From Candidatus Woesearchaeota archaeon (GTDB lineage Archaea > Nanobdellota > Nanobdellia > Woesearchaeales > JACPBO01), in contig JAUSCS010000006.1 of the NCBI GenBank assembly GCA_030651135.1, positions 194,851 to 258,850 on the forward strand: DNA of 64,000 bases. Reading direction: 5' to 3'. The position numbers and the translations under genes were made by a program. Below, one piece after another: positions 40,691 to 50,500 of the stretch (its first letter is position 1; the number at the start of each line of letters is the position of its first letter). The notes under the pieces were generated by a model that saw nothing but the letters and a program-made list of their open reading frames with translations, searched no databases and was not told the DNA's origin.

Positions 40691-41749
40691 TTAAGGGTTT
40701 TGGAGCTGCATTATTACGCAAGGGCTTCCTGCTACCGAATTATCTTTTGCCAGCGCATAGTTGCCATTTGGCAGATCTTTGTCAGTTGGGCATAATGAAG
40801 TTGCTGATTTTTGGATTTCTTTTTTTGGATAATATGCGTAATTCAATAGAAGTTCTGAGCCTTCCTGTTTGAGTGTATAGTCTGCTGGAAGCTCTAATTT
40901 TACAGTTTTCGTAGATCCTGTTCCGCTGTTGACATCATTGATCTCTTTAACAAAAGATTCAAATTTCTCATTTGCTTCAACTACATTCTTGGGAGCGGTG
41001 CATTCTTCTATATCATCCCATTTTGCTCCGCCGCGCTCTATTTGTTTTTTCGCAAGAAACCCTGTTTTTTCTAAACTGTATTTATAGATATAGTTGGTAA
41101 ACTCATCTAGCCAGATGGTGCTATATTCATCGTCTTTTGTAGAAGTTCCCAGATATGTGCCTGCGCTTAACTGAATACCGCCTATTCCTTGGTCTTTTCT
41201 TACTTCTTGCGTTGCAAATATGGATATTTTTATTTTTTCAGTAAAATCATCAAACTTAGGATATTTTACTCCGTTTCTAGTCTCCCAATTAACGGAATAT
41301 TCTTGTTTTGCAAGTAATTTGTCATTGTTAATGATAAGTAACTTAGCTGCCGTGTCTTTTTCCATATTCTCAAACTGGAATGTTTCAGAATTTGTTGTTT
41401 TATATATTCCAGTAAACTTTACAAGATTAATTTCCACATTCCCGCCGCTTTCAGTCAGCTCTATTGCATACCCTGCAGGCAGCCTGCTCTCCAATGAAGT
41501 TATCTCGCATCTGCATTCTGTGAAAGGGCTGAGTTTGCATGCCTGATATTGATTTACGAAAATATTGTAAAAATCGTAATTCGTCAATGGCTCTATATTC
41601 TGGTTTTGGCCGGGAACATCAAATCCAAGAATGGCTCTTATGCCGGCGAATGCCGTGCTGTTCCAGAAGAAAATGATAACAACCACGACTAATAAAACAA
41701 TAATTGCTTTTATAATCGGGCTTAATTGAAAATCCCCTTTTTTTTTCAT
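40691..41749 (-). CDS. Pilin-like membrane protein, large outer domain
   Basis: 352 residues from the ATG at 41749, which overlaps the stop of the 49-residue gene as ATGA. MKKKGDFQLSPIIKAIIVLLVVVVIIFFW is the pilin-like start. The outer domain is beta-rich with several Cys (CKLSPFTECRCEI; IEECTAP; SLCPTDKD; SPCVIMQL). An upstream in-frame extension to 41872 would run through the small gene and is rejected. No known family. Confidence 0.65.
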   Translation of the reverse strand: MKKKGDFQLSPIIKAIIVLLVVVVIIFFWNSTAFAGIRAILGFDVPGQNQNIEPLTNYDFYNIFVNQYQACKLSPFTECRCEITSLESRLPAGYAIELTESGGNVEINLVKFTGIYKTTNSETFQFENMEKDTAAKLLIINNDKLLAKQEYSVNWETRNGVKYPKFDDFTEKIKISIFATQEVRKDQGIGGIQLSAGTYLGTSTKDDEYSTIWLDEFTNYIYKYSLEKTGFLAKKQIERGGAKWDDIEECTAPKNVVEANEKFESFVKEINDVNSGTGSTKTVKLELPADYTLKQEGSELLLNYAYYPKKEIQKSATSLCPTDKDLPNGNYALAKDNSVAGSPCVIMQLQNP

Positions 41750-41895
41750 CCGCCAAATATCTTTTTTATTCCTTCCCATAATTCCCATCCTTTTCCTGAA
41801 AGCATACCGACTATTATCAGCAATGCAAGAAGAATTGCCAGCATAATCAGCAAGCCGCCTAAAACATTCCATTCAAGCGCTTTCTTGTTTGCCAT
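41746..41895 (-). CDS. 49-residue single-pass membrane protein
   Basis: It starts MANKKALEWNVLGGLL, has one membrane helix (about 12-32) and ends WELWEGIKKIFGG. The NKKA start matches the pilin-like family of this region. Its TGA overlaps the ATG of the next gene as ATGA, which is strong support for a real, coupled gene. It could be a minor pilin-like subunit or an assembly factor. Confidence 0.65.
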   Translation of the reverse strand: MANKKALEWNVLGGLLIMLAILLALLIIVGMLSGKGWELWEGIKKIFGG

Positions 41896-41928
41896 TTTAA
41901 ATTAAAGTCTTGTTTTCATTATATAAAC

Positions 41929-42807
41929 TTAACTGAAATAGCCTTCGAACGGCTCAACTCCCAGATCGATGCATTTTACCGATAAGCGCGAATAATCATA
42001 AGGTACAAGCAAAACCATTGGCGCATAGCCGCCTAACTGACCTGCCGCCATTATGCCGCCAGTTCCTGCCCCGATGGCAGCAGCGCCGCCAACAACAATA
42101 AGCGTAGTCCATGTTATTACGTTTATTCCAGGCACTAATGAAAGGACTGCAATTACGCCTGTAGTCGCTACACCCGCACCTATGCCGCCTCCAATTCCGA
42201 GGCCTTTCAAAATTCCCTCCCAGTTAGTTTCTTTAGTGGCATACAGCACTGTAGCATACCTGACTTTTGTCGAAATCTTTGTTTTGTCTTCTCTGTAATA
42301 TTTAATAATGTCATCTGTTGCCGGAGCTCCATTAAAATACTCATAATATGTCCTGTCATCTCCTGAAGGGTTGTGCTCTGCAAGGTAAAGCGCAAATCCG
42401 TCAATGTCTTCAGAAAACCCTTCAAATGTATTTATTGAGCAGACAGCGCAGAATTCATATTTATTTACAAAGGGATCCAATGGCGGCTGTTTATTTGCTC
42501 CGAACTTGTCCCAGCACCTTTTCATTGTCTGAGCAAGCTGCTCCCTTGCAGCATCTTTGTTCTTGGAATCTTTTATTGTGATTGGAATTGCTTTGCATTC
42601 TTTCAGGTCTTTCCCCATACCTGTTCTCGCAGCAATATCGACTGCCTTCGAGCATTTCTCATCTTCACCAACTCCGCGAGCTGCATCTGCCCACCCTTTC
42701 ATATATAGAAGACCAAAGACAGCAAGAAAAACAACGCCAAGTATTAGGCTTATAAGCGCAGCATTCCATATGTCTTTGGTTGTTCCCATTCCTTTCTTAT
42801 TTCGCAT
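41929..42807 (-). CDS. Pilin-like protein with CxxC and VPY motif, paralogue 2
   Basis: 292 residues. MRNKKGMGTTKDIWNAALISLILGVVFLAVFGLLY is the pilin-like start. The outer part matches the gene at 38596: QLAQTMKRCWDKFG, FCAVC, TYYEYFNGAP and a final LLVPYDYSRLSVKC. Unlike it, this one has an inserted Gly/Ala-rich hydrophobic segment (about residues 203-262), possibly a membrane hairpin. Its ATG lies inside the end of a 39-residue gene. Confidence 0.66.
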   Translation of the reverse strand: MRNKKGMGTTKDIWNAALISLILGVVFLAVFGLLYMKGWADAARGVGEDEKCSKAVDIAARTGMGKDLKECKAIPITIKDSKNKDAAREQLAQTMKRCWDKFGANKQPPLDPFVNKYEFCAVCSINTFEGFSEDIDGFALYLAEHNPSGDDRTYYEYFNGAPATDDIIKYYREDKTKISTKVRYATVLYATKETNWEGILKGLGIGGGIGAGVATTGVIAVLSLVPGINVITWTTLIVVGGAAAIGAGTGGIMAAGQLGGYAPMVLLVPYDYSRLSVKCIDLGVEPFEGYFS

Positions 42808-42916
42808 TAAAAACTCCTCCGAGCTTCATGCCAACAATCACAATAAGCAGGATAAAGAAAATCACTGCAAGTATTATTACAACCAATTCCTGCGTCATTG
42901 ATTTTTTTGATTTCAT
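42797..42916 (-). CDS. 39-residue single-pass membrane protein
   Basis: It starts MKSKKSMTQELVVIILAVIFFI and ends VGMKLGGVFNAK. The KKS start and single helix fit the pilin-like family. It overlaps the next gene by 11 nt and follows a TATA box at 42953-42962, so it is the first gene of the set 42916-38596. Confidence 0.6.
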   Translation of the reverse strand: MKSKKSMTQELVVIILAVIFFILLIVIVGMKLGGVFNAK

Positions 42917-42952
42917 GCTATCGCCTTCTTTTTGTCATACGCCATAAACAGA

Positions 42953-42962
42953 TATTTAAATC
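42953..42962 (-). promoter_or_regulatory. TATA box of the 38.6-42.9 kb set
   Basis: ATTTAAATAT-like sequence on the minus strand, centred about 41 bp before the ATG at 42916; a leader of about 15 nt would follow. Confidence 0.5.
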
Positions 42963-42990
42963 TTTGTTTAAATTGGCTAAAAACAAATAA

Positions 42991-43000
42991 TTTTTAAATG
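42991..43000 (+). promoter_or_regulatory. TATA box of the lipase-SUMF1 gene
   Basis: TTTTTAAATG is centred 26 bp before the ATG at 43021; leaderless spacing. Confidence 0.55.
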
Positions 43001-43020
43001 CGCAGCATAATTAAACTGAA

Positions 43021-44805
43021 ATGCTTGAAAAACTCGCAAGTTCCAAATGGGCAAAGCGGTTTATAACTCTGGCCGGTAGCTTATTCATTGGCAGTTCTGT
43101 TTTATTTAATCAAATGAACGCATCTGCTGAAGAAGCTGTCTTGACAGTCCTCTGCCACGGCATAAAGAGCCAGCCCGACAGCATGAAAAAACTAGAGGAT
43201 GCTATTGAAGACCAGTCTGCTGTTGTCAATGTTTATTATCCGAGCACAGAGCAGAGGATAAAGAACTTTGCGTACAACTTAGATGTTGCAATAAAGGACA
43301 AGTTAGTCAAGCTTAAGGAGCAGGATATTGATGTAAACAGTATTGTTTTAGTTGGTCACAGCATGGGCAGCATTGTTGAAAGATATTACATAGAATGCGG
43401 CAATGCCGGTTTTGCAGATGTTGTTTCGAAAGTCAAGGCAGTGGTTTTGATTGCACCGCCAAATCATGGAAGTCCATTAGCTGATGCCGCGTGTTATCAT
43501 GCGGCATTGAAAGGTGAGAGATCTGATTTAATCCCCCCTTCAATCATTGAACTGGTAGAATCAGCCAAGCCAACAGATGATAAAGCAGTTATTTTTATAA
43601 AGGAACTTTTTCTTACACCTGCAAATCGGTCAAACAAAACAATGGGCGTATCAAGTGCAATTAATTTTGCTGATTCCAACTGGGGAAAAACATCTGTTTA
43701 CGAATTGAATAGTTTTGAAGATGGCTTTATCAAAAAAGAATTAAATAAATTTGGCTTAAAGCAAGGCGTTTATTATTGCGTTGTTGCAGGAACTGATAAC
43801 AACGTTCCGACAACCATTTTGATCAACGGTCCTAGCGATGGTGTTGTTCCTGTTGAAAGCGCAGACATACGTGATTTAGTTAAGAACAAAGAAAACTACA
43901 GATTCGAAACTGTGAAAGCAAATCATCTGAATATTACTGAGAATAAAGATGCGATAAGGATTGTGAAAGAAGTTGTGAGTAAATTTCTCTTTCCATCAGA
44001 AAAATTTTTCCCAGATGGCTGGACTTCAGAACAATGCATGGTAAAAACAGCTACGCATCATGGCGATGAAGAACAGCAAATTACTTATCATAAAAATACC
44101 ATAGGAATGAAGTTTGTGTTGATCCCTCCAGGAAAGTTTATGATGGGTAGTGAAAAAGGAAAAACTGATGAGCGACCAGTACACCCAATAAGAATAACCA
44201 AACCCTTCTATATGGGTGCTTACGAAGTAACATATGCCCAATACAAAATGGTTACTGGTAAAAATCATCCTATTTTTGAAAATAGATTTGGGTATGCCCC
44301 CATGGATTGGGTGTCGCGGTCTGATGCTGTACTGTTTTGCACTTTACTCTCAAAAAAAGAGAAGACAACATATCGTTTGCCAACAGAAGCTGAGTGGGAG
44401 TATGTATGCCGTGCAGGTTCAGCTACTGAATTCTACTTTGCGAATGACGATGGGCATATTAGAACAAGTGAGGGTTTAGTTAAGAAATTTACATGGTCCG
44501 AGGAAAATGGACCCCGCCATATAGGTGAGACAAGAGCAAATCCGTGGGGAGTATATGATATGACAGTAAATTTTTGGGAATGGTGCCAAGATTTTTATGC
44601 AAAGGACTACTACTGCCAAAGCCCAATTGATGATCCCTTTGGGCCTGAACTCCCAGAATTTCCATCTCATCCGATGTACGTAGCAAGAGGAGGGGTATAT
44701 GGTACTCTGGATGGGGGAGGAGCACGATCTGCATTCCGTTCTCGTCATTATGATGAAGTTGCTGGCGATTTAGGTTTTCGTGTAATTGTAACGATAAAAA
44801 AATGA
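43021..44805 (+). CDS. Secreted alpha/beta hydrolase (lipase-like) fused to SUMF1/FGE-type domain
   Basis: 594 residues. Residues 1-36 look like a signal peptide ending NASA. Residues 38 to about 330 are a lipase/esterase fold: nucleophile elbow GHSMG with S114, Asp in GPSDGVVPVE, His in KANHLNIT. Residues about 350-594 are a SUMF1-type domain: MKFVLIPPGKFMMGS, YEVTYAQYKMVTG, RLPTEAEWEYVCRAG, NPWGVYDMTVNFWEWCQDFY, RGGVYGTLDGGGARSAFRSR, GFRVIV. The Cys pair of true formylglycine-generating enzymes is missing from the RGG region. I know of no described archaeal protein with this pairing. Plus-strand single gene between minus-strand envelope sets, suggesting insertion. Confidence 0.82.
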   Translation: MLEKLASSKWAKRFITLAGSLFIGSSVLFNQMNASAEEAVLTVLCHGIKSQPDSMKKLEDAIEDQSAVVNVYYPSTEQRIKNFAYNLDVAIKDKLVKLKEQDIDVNSIVLVGHSMGSIVERYYIECGNAGFADVVSKVKAVVLIAPPNHGSPLADAACYHAALKGERSDLIPPSIIELVESAKPTDDKAVIFIKELFLTPANRSNKTMGVSSAINFADSNWGKTSVYELNSFEDGFIKKELNKFGLKQGVYYCVVAGTDNNVPTTILINGPSDGVVPVESADIRDLVKNKENYRFETVKANHLNITENKDAIRIVKEVVSKFLFPSEKFFPDGWTSEQCMVKTATHHGDEEQQITYHKNTIGMKFVLIPPGKFMMGSEKGKTDERPVHPIRITKPFYMGAYEVTYAQYKMVTGKNHPIFENRFGYAPMDWVSRSDAVLFCTLLSKKEKTTYRLPTEAEWEYVCRAGSATEFYFANDDGHIRTSEGLVKKFTWSEENGPRHIGETRANPWGVYDMTVNFWEWCQDFYAKDYYCQSPIDDPFGPELPEFPSHPMYVARGGVYGTLDGGGARSAFRSRHYDEVAGDLGFRVIVTIKK

Positions 44806-44919
44806 ACCACTATCTAGCTAAAGCAGATGTATTTGTCAAGCTGTTTTTAAAATTGTTTGATTAAAAGTAGCAAAACAATCAGTCATATTAAATTGGCGAT
44901 TTTCAATAAAAATCTTTTT

Positions 44920-45456
44920 TCATCCCCCGCAAATATCCAGCCTGAAATAAAGCAATCCAGATGCTGACTGCAGAGGCTGGTTTGCGCTGTACCATGTTGT
45001 GCAGTTGCCCTCAGTTATATTTAACATTATGTTCTCAGTGCATTTTATTTCATCAGCCACTCTGTTTGCTTTGCATGCTGTAAATTTGAATGCATCGCGG
45101 TCAAATCTGTCTTTTAAAGTAGGATAAAGTATTTGTGTTCTAACAATAGAATTAACATGCTGGCATGAATACTGCCCTGTTGTAGCACAAAGTACATCTC
45201 CCCTGCCATTGCCTGATTTTGCGCAGTCTGCATAAAGCTCCCAGATCTCGTAATCATTGCAGTCTGTTGTTGTTCCGAGCAATGTCGACAGAGTATTTGA
45301 AGCAAGCTCTGACTTAATGTATCTTTCCCTTATTGTTGAACCCTGCTTTGAAAAAATGTAAATCACTGCAAAAAGCAAGGCAAATGTTATAAGTACAACT
45401 ACGATAACCAATCCAAGAACTTCTGTCTGTGATTTTTTGTTTAATTTGGCTGCCAT
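44920..45456 (-). CDS. Pilin-like Cys-containing membrane protein
   Basis: 178 residues. KLNKKSQTEVLGLVIVVVLITFALLFAVIYIF is a classic class III-like signal, with Q and E after the cut region. The outer part has eight Cys (DCNDYEIWELYADCAKSG; VLCATTGQYSCQHV; ACKANRVADEIKC) and ends LDICGG. It is the last gene of the 45-63 kb run and overlaps its upstream gene by 16 nt. Confidence 0.68.
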   Translation of the reverse strand: MAAKLNKKSQTEVLGLVIVVVLITFALLFAVIYIFSKQGSTIRERYIKSELASNTLSTLLGTTTDCNDYEIWELYADCAKSGNGRGDVLCATTGQYSCQHVNSIVRTQILYPTLKDRFDRDAFKFTACKANRVADEIKCTENIMLNITEGNCTTWYSANQPLQSASGLLYFRLDICGG

Positions 45457-45944
45457 GATTGTATTGTCAATACTCCGAAGTTTTTTTTGTCTTCTACGGC
45501 ATTATAAATACTGATCGGAATATAAGTTAGGTAATATGTTGAATAGTTGGCGGTTTTATTGTAAAGAACCCATTCACCATCTGGTAGAGTAAGTTGTGGG
45601 TAAATCTGATTGATTTTTATAACGCTAAACCCGAAAAGGTCAAAGTAGTAATTGTCCTGCAGCGTGGAATCTGCCGCAATCAGCTCGTTGAATGCCATGA
45701 TTTTATACAAATCAAAACTTATGTAAGTTATATTCTTGTAAGTCTGCTGAAGCTCTGGCAGGAATTGTATTAAATTGGCTATTTCAATTGACTGCTGCCT
45801 GAACTGCTCTTTTGTGCTTTCTTGTACTTCGCCTGTCTGGAATTTTGCATAGAAGATCATTCCAATAAAGACCAGTACTATGAATATAAAGATCACCATT
45901 ATCGTTTCTCCCATTTTCATCAGTTGGGCTTTTGTTTTTTTCAT
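45441..45944 (-). CDS. Pilin-like membrane protein
   Basis: 167 residues. KKTKAQLMKMGETIMVIFIFIVLVFIGMIFY gives a membrane helix at about 14-33; ETIM after KMG resembles other members here. The outer part is helical then beta-rich and has no Cys (STKEQFRQQSIEIANLIQFLPELQQ). It follows its upstream gene after 1 nt. Confidence 0.63.
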   Translation of the reverse strand: MKKTKAQLMKMGETIMVIFIFIVLVFIGMIFYAKFQTGEVQESTKEQFRQQSIEIANLIQFLPELQQTYKNITYISFDLYKIMAFNELIAADSTLQDNYYFDLFGFSVIKINQIYPQLTLPDGEWVLYNKTANYSTYYLTYIPISIYNAVEDKKNFGVLTIQSWQPN

Positions 45945-45945
45945 T

Positions 45946-47019
45946 TCAGTAGATTAAAGGGCAGGAATCTGATTCTGCATCTGAGTTTTTTTGGACCAAA
46001 TCATTTGCATTTGTTTTTATTGTTTCTATGTTTGCCACTCCAAAACCAGTGTTTAACTGCAAGATTATACTATCAAGTGCAGTCGTGGTATAATAAGAGC
46101 AAGATGTTATCAAAGTTGGTTCTGTGCTAAGAATGTCATTTCTGTTTTTATACAATTCCGCCATTATTTTATATTTTTTGAACGCCTTTTCCATATTGCA
46201 CTTGTAGTTTTCAGCATCTTCTGCGAATGCTGCTCCGATTAAAGAAGGTGTTTCGATAAAAGGAAGAGGATCATCACCTTGTTCTTGAAAGTATCTTGAA
46301 ATATCTGTGTTATACTTATAAAATTTAATCCCGTCGTCGTTTATGTTAATTGCGGTAATCTGGTTTTTTATTTTATCAAAAAAGTCTGGAAAACTGGGCG
46401 CAATATTGCCCGAATGTGTTTGATAAAAAAAGATAAATTTTATTTTATAATTATTTGTATTTTGAATAGTTCCTATTTCGCTATAGTCTGTTATTTCTTT
46501 CAATATTTTTTCAGGCAATAAAGTATAAAATTCATTTGCTTTGGCTTCTGTTTCTGGCTGCGCAGCATCTTTAACCAATATATACCTCACTTCAGGGCTC
46601 GTTATATACAGAAAATTCATAATGAAAAAAGGAGATTTCCATTTCATTGTGTAAGTCACCATCTCTCTTCCTTTTATGAAATCCGGGGAAAACAAGACTG
46701 TTGTTGCCAATGACTCTGAAACCCCTGTTTTTTCTATGTTAAAGGATGATGTCGCATCTTCGCAGACAAAATTAATCTTTTTATTAGGCGTTCTTATCAG
46801 ATTTTCCCTGCTTTCTTCTGTTCCGAGCTTTGAGTGCGTTATTATCGTCCTCAAATTGTTCCTGACATCCTTTGCGAGATTAGTTTCAGCAAGACCTCTC
46901 TGCCAGTTGACAATCGCTATAAAAAACAAAAGAATAAGCGAGCCTGCAATCATTACAAAGATCCAGTTGAACTGAACCTCAATCATCGCTTTTCTTTTAA
47001 GATTCCGAGATTTCAACAT
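45946..47019 (-). CDS. Pilin-like membrane protein, large outer domain
   Basis: 357 residues. LKRKAMIEVQFNWIFVMIAGSLILLFFIAIVNW is the pilin-like start with Glu after RKAMI, the best match here to the class III pattern. The outer domain includes NINDDGIKFYKYN, a NYKCNMEKAFKKYKIMAELYK helix and a late SCSYY. No family recognised. It overlaps the gene upstream by 23 nt. Confidence 0.63.
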   Translation of the reverse strand: MLKSRNLKRKAMIEVQFNWIFVMIAGSLILLFFIAIVNWQRGLAETNLAKDVRNNLRTIITHSKLGTEESRENLIRTPNKKINFVCEDATSSFNIEKTGVSESLATTVLFSPDFIKGREMVTYTMKWKSPFFIMNFLYITSPEVRYILVKDAAQPETEAKANEFYTLLPEKILKEITDYSEIGTIQNTNNYKIKFIFFYQTHSGNIAPSFPDFFDKIKNQITAININDDGIKFYKYNTDISRYFQEQGDDPLPFIETPSLIGAAFAEDAENYKCNMEKAFKKYKIMAELYKNRNDILSTEPTLITSCSYYTTTALDSIILQLNTGFGVANIETIKTNANDLVQKNSDAESDSCPLIY

Positions 47020-47506
47020 AGTTGCCCCTGCCTGTTATTCTGAATGCTACTCTGCCAGAAGAGGTATCTGTGCATAAAAACAAAGGGTTTGCAGAATCTG
47101 TAGGATCTGGGTCCGGAATATTGATTTTTCCTACATAAAATGATTCGGCTGATGCCCTACTTTTAATCAAGAAGATATTTTTTTGAATACCCGAACTGAT
47201 GCTATTTTTTATTATGGGGTTTAAGTTAGCAGGAGGTGATGGGCTGCCTATTAAGTCATCATCAACAAAGCACATCTGATTATATCCTACAGGGAGCTTT
47301 AAGTCCAACAGCTCAGAGCTGCCTGCTTCTGTCGATATTGCGCCTATATCGCGCTCCAAGGCTGTCTTAAACCGGATAAAATCCGCCTCTGTTGATTTCA
47401 CCATCAAATCGCTGATTGCCTTGAAGCCGAAAATCATGACCAATCCTATTACGAGCAATGCAAGCATGAAAACAAACACAAGATTTTGAACTTCTGCTTT
47501 TGCCAT
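46997..47506 (-). CDS. Pilin-like membrane protein
   Basis: 169 residues from the ATG at 47506, four bases after the stop of the giant gene; earlier starts (47521, 47524) overlap it. MAKAEVQNLVFVFMLALLVIGLVMIFGF is the pilin-like start. The outer part is of mixed alpha/beta character (RFKTALERDIGAISTEAGSSELLDLKLPVGYNQMCFVDDD). Confidence 0.62.
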   Translation of the reverse strand: MAKAEVQNLVFVFMLALLVIGLVMIFGFKAISDLMVKSTEADFIRFKTALERDIGAISTEAGSSELLDLKLPVGYNQMCFVDDDLIGSPSPPANLNPIIKNSISSGIQKNIFLIKSRASAESFYVGKINIPDPDPTDSANPLFLCTDTSSGRVAFRITGRGNYVEISES

Positions 47507-47510
47507 GTTC

Positions 47511-50500
47511 TTATTCCGCATCAAGATTGGACAAAATTTTCTTTGCCTGCTCCTCAGATATCAATTTTTGTCCAGCAAGGTCTGACAACAGGAACTTTGC
47601 ATCTGATTTTGTTATTTTATCCAGCTTCATCAGCTGCAATAATATCTCTTCTGCAAGATTTTTTGTGATTTTCTTGGTTTTAAAAAGATTAGAAAATGTT
47701 TTGCTGAGATCTTGCTTGGCCATTCCTTTTGATTCTGTAAGTGCAAGCAGCTTCTTTGCATAGTCGCCTTTCAAGTTTTTAGCTGCTATTTCTTTCAGCC
47801 TTCTGAATGCATCATCTTTTTTTGAAGGCTTGGCTGCTTTTTTGGATTTGACAGGTTTTTTAATTTCTTTTTCTAAAGTGCCTTTTGGCTTTTCAGCTAA
47901 TTTCCTTAATCTGGCAAATATGTCGCTTGGCTTTGCTGCTTCAGGCGCTGTTTTTGCTTCTTCTTTCATTTCTGTTATTTCAGGTTTTATTTCTTTCTTT
48001 ATCTCGCTTTTTTCTTTTATCTCTTCTTTCATTTTTTCTGCTGGCTTTTCAACTATTTTTTCCAGTGGTTTTTCTTCATCAAATGACTTAAATATTTTCT
48101 CTCTTTCTTTTGCTTCTGCCGCCCGTTTTATTTCCCTGGATCGTTGTACAGGCTGTGCAGGCCTTTGAATGAATCCTGGTTTTGCCTCAGGTCTTGAAAG
48201 TGATATTGGCTGCTGCATCCTTGGCGCATAATATGGTTTTTTCTTCTGCAAGTAGGGCGCATAATAATATGCATAGAATGCATAGCCTCCTCCACTGAGT
48301 GCTGCAAGTATAATGAGTGTTAATAATATCGGGAACCAATTAAAGCCTCCGCCTTCGGCTTCAAGCCTGCATGACGCGCTGCATCCGTCTCCGCTTGCTG
48401 TATTGCCATCATCACATTCCTCGCCTGCATCTTTAAAGCCGTTGCCGCATACTGCTGTTACATTAACTCTTTCATTGCAATAACCATTCAGGCAGTAATT
48501 TGTTGTGCAGTCTCTTGAAATTAAGCATACTTTTCCAACTTGGCATTTCGAACATGCTGCGCCGCCGCAGTCTTTGTCTGTTTCATCACTATTTTTTATA
48601 TTGTCGCTGCATGTCTGAGTTATGCATTTTTTACTCGGGCTGCAATAATTCGTTATGCAATCGCTGTTGTCCAGGCAATTTTTCCCAGAATCGCATGAAT
48701 CGCAGCCTCCGCCGCAGTCAATGTCTGTTTCATCTCCGCTTAATTTGGCATCTTTGCAGTTATCAAGGTCTTTTTTGCATATGCCGGATTTGCATTTTAA
48801 ACTGGTTGCGCAGTCGCTGGTTTGGATGCATTTCTTGCCTTCTGTGCAGTCTGGGCAGCTTCCGCCGCAGTCTTTGTCAGTTTCATCGCCATTTTGAACA
48901 TTATCGCTGCATGAAGGAGTTGTGCACTTCTTAGTTGAATTCGGGCAATAGCCGCTCAGGCAGTCTGAATTTATCAGGCAGTTTTTGCTGTTTGTGCAGC
49001 CTATGCATTGTTTGCCGCAGTCCACATCTGTTTCTGTGTCGCTTTCAAATAAGAGATCCACGCAATGGCTAGGTAGCTTTAATATATCGACTGTTACGCC
49101 ATCGCTTGCCTTGATGTCGCTTGTCCAGTTTGCATAGTCCACTGCCTTTACTTTAAACTTATAGCTCCTTAGATTTGTCAAATTGAGCTTTGTGCCGTTA
49201 GTTTGCGCCCAGTTTGGCTCGTTATCTTTAGTTAACCAATACCATTGATCATCTATTGAGCTTGCTGTCCAATTCACAACCACATTCAAATAGCTGTCTT
49301 CCAGCAAATACATATAATACCATATCCCTGATCCTACATCTGTGCCGTGCCATTTTGCCTGCAGCCTGTCTGTGAAATATGAAAATTGCGTATTGTTGGC
49401 CAGGTTGCTGGAATCATCAACGTAGCTCATATTCGGCTTATTCGTGTCAACTACGAAAGTGATTGTTACTGGATCAGACCATACGCCGGCAGCGATGCAC
49501 TTCGCATAATATGTGTTTGAGCCTTCCTGCTGGTTAGGCGTATGCTTGTGGCGGTAGCCTGTTGTTTCCGAGAATGAATATATTATTGAAGAGCTGCTCA
49601 TACCCCAATAGCATTCTGAATTTTTGTTTGTTCCGATATCTATCTTTGTCTGGTTTGTATTGCTGTAAGTTGGAGAATAAATCGTTATTGCAGTTGGAGC
49701 GCTCAGGTTTACAACAAAGCTTATAGTTGATGTTGCAGATGTCCAGCCGGCGAGATTCTCGCATGCAGCATAATAAGTGTAGCTTCTTTCTTCTGTTGGA
49801 AGGTATAATATTTTGTTATGTATTGTATCAAATTGCTTCTGGGTGTAGCTTGAAAAGTTTCCTTCCATCTGGGAATAATTCTGCGTTGCATTGCTGTATT
49901 TGCATATTGCTGCCTCGTTTGTCTGAACTTTCAATGTTGCATTAGGCGGAGCTTCTACTATGAGTGAGGGATTTGCATATGCTGTTATTATCTGCGGCAG
50001 TGATGAATCAACCCTGATTACAAATGTTTGGCTCATTATGCCGCGCTGCGTATCATTGCATTTTACATAAAAGTTATGTGTATTTTCATCTGTAATGTAA
50101 AGGTTGTATAATTCGTGCAGTGTTGAGTTTGAAATATCAAAGCCCGCCATGTTATTGAAGGACTGAACTGATATGTCAAGAGACTGCCTGCATTGCACAG
50201 CCTTGTCTGTCCCAATTGTTATATTGAACCGCGGAGTTGGTGAAACGTTGTATGGTGGATAAAGCATCGTTATTGTTAATGGAACTGCATCGACTTCAAA
50301 TGTGCTGATTGACTGAACAACGCTTCCTGCATAATCATGCGCAGTTATTATCAATGTTTTGCTGCCGTCTGAGAAGTTCTGTGATTTTGTGAATAGTTTG
50401 TTATCTGAAGTTGTGAATGTTGCCGGGATTAATGAAACTGCATCGACTAAAACATCATCCAATATTACTGCTTCGCTAAAATTAAATCTCATTGAAAGAT

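Noticed and set aside
40691-41872. Long version of the 352-residue pilin-like gene starting at 41872
   Set aside because: The added N-terminus covers another gene in a different frame and would bury the pilin-like signal.
43021-44805. Active formylglycine-generating enzyme
   Set aside because: The catalytic Cys pair is absent from the RGG region and no sulfatase gene is nearby.
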